The notes beneath the pieces are model-generated. The model ran no database searches. It was not told the DNA's origin and saw nothing but the letters and a program-made list of their open reading frames with translations. The translations under genes were made by a program, and so were the position numbers. Shown piece after piece: positions 57,165-64,000 of a stretch of DNA of 64,000 bases (positions are counted from its first letter, which is position 1; each line of letters starts with the position of its first letter). The stretch is taken from NCBI RefSeq assembly GCF_014529535.1, contig NW_023503409.1:6386390-6450389 (forward strand). Reading direction: 5' to 3'. The DNA comes from Bradysia coprophila (taxonomy: Eukaryota; Arthropoda; Insecta; Diptera; Sciaridae).

Positions 57165-58553
57165 TCAGTCCAATGATGGCATAGTTGAATTAAATGCACC
57201 AGCATCGAATCGGTTCAACAGTATCTTACACTTGGTAATACGTTTACAATACTCGCGTGCAGCGGACGGTTCTCGGCTGGTGATTGCACGTTTAAGGGTG
57301 AACTCTGTGTATGTTTCCATATAATTTTTGTTCCATTCGGTAGGTAGGTACGACCTCCACTCAAATGTGTTGACAAGCAGGGCGACAACAGCAATGCTGA
57401 CTAGAATTCCAACACATACCAATCGCAAATTCTTCTTCCATTGTTGCTTTTTGGCATCTTTCAGCACCAATATTGAGATCAGAAATCCAGTTATCGCACC
57501 ACCCACATAGCCTGCATAGTTTGTCTATTGATTTGATGAAACATTTAACAACTTTGAAAAACTAATGATTTTATGATCTTACATCAAAATCGTCAGGCGT
57601 GAATTGCCAGTTTACAGTGAGGTTAAGACAGATGTAAAACACAACCATTGCCAGTCTCAGCCATTTCTTATTCCAATCGTTCCAATCCAAAATTATCGAC
57701 GACAAATGAGACGATAGCAGTCCATAAACGCCAGCTGAAGCACCTACAACGTAACTATTGGGACTAAATAGTGTGATGAACAGCGATCCACCGATCACGG
57801 AGGAAAAATATATCACGGCAATGGGTAGCCAACCATGGACGATTTCGAGAAGTACTCCGAGCATCAATTGGAGTAAAATATTCAGGATCAGTTGAGGAAG
57901 TCTGAAAATTATCATGTCAAGCGTAAGTGACCGAAGTTCTCGAATTCTTTTGAGAGCCAATTTACCGTGTGTGCACAAACATCATAAAAATGAAACGCCA
58001 GATTTGGTGCCGACGATAGGGATCGTATCCCAGCAATAGCATCGGAGAAATGCCATCCGTATTCAAAAAGTGCATCAGGTAGATCTGGTGTTTGACAGTA
58101 CAAATTAGCTCAACAACCGAAACTGTCGATATGCAAATTTATCGATTTACTGACCTGCAAAATGGACAAAGCGATCATAAAGACTGGATGATGTCTTTTT
58201 GTTGTTTCATGTGGCGTTTCATCGGGCATTGAAACAGCAACTGTTGCGTTCATTTTAGCAGCATCCATTGAATCTGTTTCAACAACTGCTAGTGGAACTA
58301 GTCCCTCTATCACTGGGGTAGTAGTGCTTTGTACACTGTTCATTCTATGCACGCTTCTGCTGGTGCTTCTTCGATATTTCGGTAGAACCGCAACTTCGGC
58401 AAATTGGCCAATTCGTTCGGAATTTTGCCGGATAAGTGTACGCTGAAAAGGGTATCATGCTGGTTACAGAGAGACATTCAATTGTGATCGTGATTTTAAT
58501 TGAATTACTATTTTTGAAGGCGGCTCTGTCGCAGTCTCATCTCTATTGATCAT
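57165..58553 (-). CDS. Rhomboid-family membrane protein lacking the catalytic His (5 exons, 376 aa)
   Basis: Exons on the minus strand: 58553-58509 (MINRDETATEPPSKI), 58442-58155, 58084-57966, 57901-57583, 57524-57165. All phases agree and introns are 58-70 nt. The N-terminus of about 100 polar residues is cytosolic in type; the membrane core starts at HPVFMIALSILQ. The rhomboid signatures are WRFIFMMFVHT, the loop and helix with Asn158, and VGASAGVYGLLSSH with Ser206 in the GxSx motif. In the helix that should supply the catalytic His, the sequence is YAGYVGGAITG, with Tyr263 at the His position. The His four residues before Asn158, part of the oxyanion site in active enzymes, is Gln154. The Ser is kept, but the Ser-His dyad is broken, so proteolysis is unlikely. 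Length and lack of a long cytosolic domain argue against iRhom. A splice error around exon 5 cannot explain the Tyr, which lies inside the exon. Confidence 0.88.
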
Positions 58554-61500
58554 TGTAATTCACAATTACTTATCTACACGTTCGTAATCTGCAAAGAGAA
58601 GAAACAATTAACGACAAGGGCTTGCGTCCACGACCAATTCTATGCTTATGATAGGGGCCATTGATTGCCATCATTATGCATGACAACGTTGAGTAAAACA
58701 AATTTGTTAATAGTGCTAACCGATTACGTTACACGGATCGTAAACGCTATAACACTCGTTGATATTTGATTTCATTTCTTGACTCATTAAAGTGTCCCAT
58801 ACGAAAGGATGTTTTGTGTTATATACAAACATGAATCATCGATTAGGTTTATTACTCGTCGGTATCGAAACAAGAGATTTTTAGACCACTCACCACTTTC
58901 CTTCCAACTAATAACACAAACTAGAGACGTTTTGCTTGAAAGGTGCTTTCATAAAATTTAATTTAAAAATTTAAATTGCGAAACACAGAGATCATCCAGA
59001 CCAAAAATAAACCTGACTGTCTGACAACAAATAAAAAATTTATTTTGACAGAAAATGTTTGAGTCGTCACTGTATATAACTTTCTGCTACGATCAGTTTT
59101 GTACTAGAACCACTTAAGTGTTAAGTAGCAATTTTCGGAACCCAGTATGGAAAGTAATTAGAGCGGTAAATTTTCAGTAGTTTTTTTCTTATTATTGGAA
59201 ACGTGAATCGACTACTCTCAACTGTGAGCAACAGCTACTATTGTCTTTCTTGTACATAAAAATACACGAAAAAATGGGAGCCAGCACGTTAGGACATGTT
59301 TCATTTTTCATGCTTTGGCGTGATGCCATTTATGAATGAAATCCCAACAATTCGACGATCTTTACAGAAAATATAAAATTTCTAGCATCCTTTCTACTGT
59401 GACCATTCTTTTTCTTGAATTTATGTTTAACGGTTTCAGCATTTGAAATTTGAAACTATTAACAGTGCAAAAGAATCGGAATGAAAAGAACCAATTTTTA
59501 GAGTCGCTGAATCGTTACTGTTTCACCCACGAGAGGAATAGCAAAAGTACGATAAAAGAGTAACTTAATTGAATATTTTTGATTTAAGAAATGTAAATTT
59601 TCCCGTTACTTAATCTTACCATCCAACCCGGATTGATTTCGACGCGAAAGAAAATATAATGCACGAACAGGTTACTCTCTTCTCAATCGTTATGTATGAA
59701 GTACAACGCTCTTTCAATCTCACTATTCTATTTACGTTCCTCCTAAAGTTTAGATGGGAACTTGTAAGTTCACTGCGTTAATTGTTTGACAAGTTTCAAT
59801 TTATTCTTTCGCATCAATCTTTTATTATAATCCAATTCTAATTAAAACTGGTTCTCTGAAGAGTAACCGGTACACAATTTCTTTAAAAAGATACTCATAC
59901 GACACCACATTTATTTAACTCTTTTGGAACAAACCTACCTCATAACGAAAGCTTAATGAACAAAATTTATTTATCTTCGCTTCGCTTGCAAGGTATGTAC
60001 TAGGCTTTACGCTTCACTGTCGTGGGCCTTTTTTAGTTGACTCAGAAAACCATCAACGTGTATACGAAAAAGAAAAGAGAAACTAAAATGTCGGATAGTG
60101 AAACGAAAAATGTGACAGTGCACGTCAATTTTATATATTATTTACTAATTTATCATGTTTTTGTGCCAATGGTTAAATTGATCAGACTGATTAAGCTCAG
60201 GTGAGTCTGGACTTGTTTTGAATTCGGTTTAAATGAAATGAATTTAGCGATTTCATTCGCATCAATGATATTCGATGTGTAGGAGGGCACTCTAACTCTG
60301 AATGCAAATTTTTCGTCTGTTTACTGTTGATGTTCTTGTTCCTCAATGATGGTCATGTCGTTAGTTATTTAATTTAAAAGGGTCTGATAGTTACACTGCT
60401 TACATTACAGTACAAACAAAAAGTGATGACATGTTCCAACTTGTTGGCACAATGCACATTGAGTAACATTACGTTACATAATTGTCATTCTCCTATTCAG
60501 AGCTTTGATTTCATTGACAAAGCAATTTCTCAAACTAAACTTCCATTGGATGATGGCAGCAATTTGATTTACAGATACAATGATTTAAGGAAACACGTCA
60601 ACCCCAGGTCATCTACCTTTCGGTCTCCGTAAATTTTGTGATATATTTAACACATTCGCACGTGAGAATAATCATTGAACATTGGTTTGTGTCGATTCGA
60701 GACTTTAGGTTAATCGATGAGCTTTTGATTGAGAAGGTAAGCTTTGAAGTACATGGCTGGAATAGAAATAGGTAGCGTGTTGAATTGCTTATCTGTCTTT
60801 GATGAAATAAAAGATAAAATTGTCGGCAAACGTGACGCATATGGCTATGATATCTGTGAAGGTAATTAGACGAAATTCCTTATCTATTTCATCTTTGAGG
60901 TAATAGAAACTGTGGATTAAAACTTCCATGTAAACTTTTGTCTGTGAATTCTGTACTCTGCTTGGAGATTGGCTCTTGTTTGTGTTGTCCCGAAAATTAT
61001 CAGTATCCATCAACCTTATGCGACATTGTCTAGTTTTAACGAGTATTATATCTCGCGTTAACAAATATTAGTAATTGAACACGCACCCCGTTACAAATTT
61101 TTGATATGACGGGTTATGCTGAAGACGATGGCCGCACACAGCAATTCAAAATCAGTTACACATTTAATTTCACCCCCCACTAAAGAAGAAGCCGTTTACC
61201 TCCCGCTAGCCATTTGTGAGATACAATCGTACATTCAAATTTTGATTGTAATGACATCATCAATGCTGATTAGGATGTCTTACTCATTAGTAGTATTGCG
61301 CATTTCGTATGATGATTGATTGAAGTTATATTTGGGTAGACGATATTGTGCGGCGATAAACGAGATAAACACACAGTGAAGGACTGTCACTCGCTGAATG
61401 CATGTTATGTTTTGTTAATTAGTTATTCTGACGACAAGGGTGGACTCTATCCAGAATAAAAATGTGAAGCCGCAGAAAGGTCCTCAATCAGTCGCGAAGT

Positions 61501-62395
61501 CTCTGCGTATCAAGAAGTCCCCTTTTTCATTCGTCTACGATATCTCGCTTCCATTTTTATTTCTACTAGGGAAAAACTAGATTACATGCGTCAGTAAACC
61601 AATTCAGAGCTACACAAGCTAGTAACATCATTGTTGTGTATGTGCTCGTGTGTATGTACAGTACATAAATAATCATTGAACAAAGTCTAGCTGTTTAACC
61701 AAAATTATCATTGTGCATCTTATCATTGTTTTATCAGGCCAAAGTGTTGCTGTTCAAGGTAACACATAAAATTATTGTTCCATATTAGCGTTACACATTT
61801 CGTAACATTGTTTTACTAAATTCCAACAACGTTACGGACTTAGTCGAGCAGTAACATTATACCGAAAACGGAAATGAATCCCATCAAAGATCATTCTCCT
61901 CTAAGAGATTGGAAAGTTTCTGACAAATTCTTATCAATGAATTAGCAACAAAGTATTGCCTGGTTAGAGATTGTTTAGACTATTGCTGATTCAGAGTTAA
62001 CCAATAAGTAATTTGATTTTCATTTGATATTGAACAGGTCTTGACAAGGGACTGTGGACGTGGACAGATGAATGTCGATATTAGATTTGAATATAGTTGT
62101 TAGATGTAAGGTTCACTGTAAGTTTCATTTGAATGGAAACGCGCTATTTCATATAAGCACCTTTCATTACCTATATTTTCGACGAATTAAATTTCATTCA
62201 TTTAGTTCGATTTAGTGCTTACACTTCATTCTATTTCATGGAGCGAATCAAAATTAATTAAAGTGTAACAAGGTCTCGTTAAAGTTCTTTCTCTAAGTTA
62301 TTCTTTCATCCAAAGTCGGAATTTTATTTTTCTGTGACGATGTTGCCGATTTTTGGATTTTGAATCGAATTTTAAATGTTTACATTCGATTAGTT
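58554..62395. other. Gene-poor 5' flank of the rhomboid-like gene
   Basis: No gene is supported in 3.8 kb. Frames at 60423-60632, 60613-60840, 60789-61064 and 61116-61319 overlap one another on both strands without motifs. I saw no palindromic element here, a contrast with most of the window. Confidence 0.5.
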
Positions 62396-62397
62396 TA

Positions 62398-62716
62398 CAG
62401 TGAACGACATTTCAAATGTCTCACTGTCAAATTTTTCTGAGAATTTTATTGTGTCATTGCAAATTCACAATGACATTCTCTGAAAAAAAATGACAGTGAG
62501 ACATTTGAGATGTCGTTTACTGCAAGGCTGTATACTTTGGGGAGGTCACGCAGATGCAGATACGCGGGTTACACACGACGTTTCATACAAAAAATTCACC
62601 ACACCATACAAATTCAATTTTGGTGAATTTGTTTGTATGGAAAAGGTGTGTTCCCGCGTATCTAATAAAATGGCGATCTGCGTGACCTCCCCAAAGTATA
62701 CAGCCTTGGTTTACTG
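62398..62716. mobile_element. Tc1/mariner-like MITE, copy 2, split by a hAT-like insertion
   Basis: Left end CAGTGAACGACATTTCAAAT after TA (62396-62397); right end ...GACATTTGAGATGTCGTTTA CTG before TA (62717-62718). The element at 62523-62708 is inserted eight bases from the right end. Removing it and one copy of GTTTACTG restores a complete 133-bp element like 13960-14068. Confidence 0.8.
62523..62708. mobile_element. hAT-like MITE with perfect 8-bp TSD, nested
   Basis: Ends CAAGGCTGTATACTTTGGGG and CCCCAAAGTATACAGCCTTG are perfect inverted repeats, extending through GAGGTCACGCAGAT and ATACGCGGG with one interruption. GTTTACTG at 62515-62522 is repeated at 62709-62716. It is 186 bp and non-coding. 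The plus-strand frame 62490-62861 simply runs through it. Confidence 0.88.
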
Positions 62717-62718
62717 TA

Positions 62719-63260
62719 GTTTTAATTTTACTTTGGACACAAATTACCGTTTTTCACGATACACGCCTGTACTAACAATATGTTTTGTTGTTCACGCTAT
62801 TGTCCGTTTTGTGAGTGAGAGTAAGAATGCAATTACCGGGCGGAACGAAAATGAACTCTGAATGTATTTGATGCCCCAAACGTCTTTTGCAGTAAGGTTT
62901 ACTTTAGATTCTATTTCAATAAACGTTTCAGTTTTTATGTTTTGCCGAGAACGTTGTATGCAACATTAAGGCAGGCATCGTGTTTTGGTACTTTATCGCA
63001 CGCGATGTCTTGTCAACCCCGGCTTCACCTTGTATTGACAATATAAAAGAGATCTGCAAGCGATTCTGGTTGCACAAATAACTATTAGATCAGAACTGCG
63101 TAGTAAGTGTGCTGATTTAATCAGCCTGATTAGTTTTTCAGTTCTGATGGTTTCAATTACAATTCCTATTAACTCGATCATTAAATAATCTATTAACTTC
63201 CCTCTTAGATTTAAAGTTATGTCCTTTCATTTTCTGTCATTTTTTAATTGCCTGATTCCA
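62719..63260. other. Intergenic DNA without recognised features
   Basis: No gene or repeat is supported. The 62-codon minus frame 62993-63181 has no motif. Confidence 0.5.
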
Positions 63261-63264
63261 TTAA

Positions 63265-63652
63265 GAGGGCAGACTAGGTGTGAAGTAGGCTATATATTGA
63301 AAAATTGGTTTTAAAATTAATGTAGACCATTTAATGAAAATCTGTTCCAGCAATTAGATGAGCAATATGTTTATCTATCTCTAAAAAATGAAAAACGATT
63401 TACAATAAGCAACAGTTGGAAGAAAACCGATTTCCAAAATATGAACGTCGCTTAAAGTTAGGCTATGCAATATTTTTTTGGAAATCGGTTTTCTTCCAAC
63501 TGTTGCTTATTGTAAATCGTTTTTCATTTTTTAGAGATAGATAAACATATTGCTCATCTAATTGCTGGAACAGATTTTCATTAAATGGTCTACATTAATT
63601 TTAAAACCAATTTTTCAATATATAGCCTACTTCGCACCTAGTCTGCCCTCTT
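63265..63652. mobile_element. 388-bp TTAA-flanked foldback element
   Basis: Arms of about 178 bp, GAGGGCAGACTAGGTGTGAA to GAAAACCGATTTCCAAAA and the mirror, are nearly perfect and separated by about 36 nt near 63440-63478. TTAA occurs at both edges (63261-63264 and 63653-63656). A TTAA duplication is characteristic of piggyBac-type elements, but the GAGGG terminus is not the usual one, and TA with an AGAGGG terminus reads equally well. One T-to-C difference (GTGTGAAG / CTTCGCAC) is visible between the arms. Confidence 0.8.
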
Positions 63653-63656
63653 AAAA

Positions 63657-64000
63657 AAGACTCATAAATTTTAGAACTTGAGTTGATGTTGATTAGTTCT
63701 ATGCAAATGATCAATTTATTTTTGTCATCAAGTGAGACCATATATAATTGCCCAAACTACAGAGTTCCTTGTTTTGTAAACTACGTATTCGTTGTTGATT
63801 GAATCTACGGCTGTGAACGGCAGATACTGCTATTGCTAATAGAAATTTAAATAATCGCGAAATTATACTCTGATGACAATTACGAATTGTTCCAATAAAT
63901 AAGAATAATAATGAGGTTATTCCTAGGTACTCGGTCCCTCGACCAGTCAGCAGTGCTCAACTTATGTTAATGTCAAAAATTCAAATCATTTGCTAATTTT
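63657..64000. other. Intergenic DNA at the window edge
   Basis: AT-rich, without recognised features. Confidence 0.5.

Noticed and set aside
62490..62861. 123-codon plus-strand frame
   Set aside because: Crosses the nested hAT-like MITE and its target duplication; not a gene.

Overview
This window is AT-rich eukaryotic DNA with short introns (58-70 nt in the resolved genes), GT-AG splice sites and very low gene density. Its conserved genes look like an insect's, and I infer a fly, perhaps a lower dipteran such as a gnat. That taxonomic call is inference; no rRNA, mitochondrial gene or other marker is present.

Genes supported: (1) 8916-9402 minus, a two-exon small secreted protein; (2) 14543-14848 minus, a compact single-exon gene of unknown function with a TATA box and a poly(A) signal; (3) 28523-33532 plus, the last four exons of a TMEM72-like four-pass membrane protein, with the first exon(s) not found; (4) 46487-51980 plus, a complete ClC-3/4/5-type endosomal Cl-/H+ exchanger in ten exons, two of them phase-1 microexons; (5) 57165-58553 minus, a five-exon rhomboid-family protein that keeps the catalytic Ser but has Tyr where the catalytic His should be. 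Weaker candidates are a possible upstream exon at 45692-45793 and a chemoreceptor-like exon antisense inside a ClC intron (48257-48583).

Most of the rest is non-autonomous mobile DNA, largely palindromic. Several elements have readable target-site duplications (TSDs). hAT-like elements with 8-bp TSDs lie at 1370-1972, 1990-2216, 11977-12224, 36416-36531, 36687-37570 and 62523-62708. TA-flanked Tc1/mariner-like elements lie at 13960-14068, 62398-62716 and 39589-43368. A small family with 7-bp TSDs lies at 31735-31896 and 32454-32570, and a TTAA-flanked foldback at 63265-63652. Two clear nests are present: a hAT-like MITE inside a mariner-like MITE (62.4-62.7 kb), and a foldback inside the terminal arm of another foldback (39.6-43.4 kb). 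No transposase, reverse transcriptase or other autonomous-element protein was recognised.

The most unusual signal is a set of about ten palindromes that do not share stem sequences but share a GC-rich apex of the form GCC-GAA-GGC or GGC-GNA-GCC. In single-stranded form this would be a mini-hairpin with a three-base loop. These are concentrated at 2.4, 3.4, 5.8, 11.6, 18.1-18.2, 25.7, 34.6, 47.8-48.0 and 56.3 kb.

The genes do not form a functional cluster. The exchanger, the rhomboid-like protein and the TMEM72-like protein are all membrane proteins, but nothing in the layout links them.
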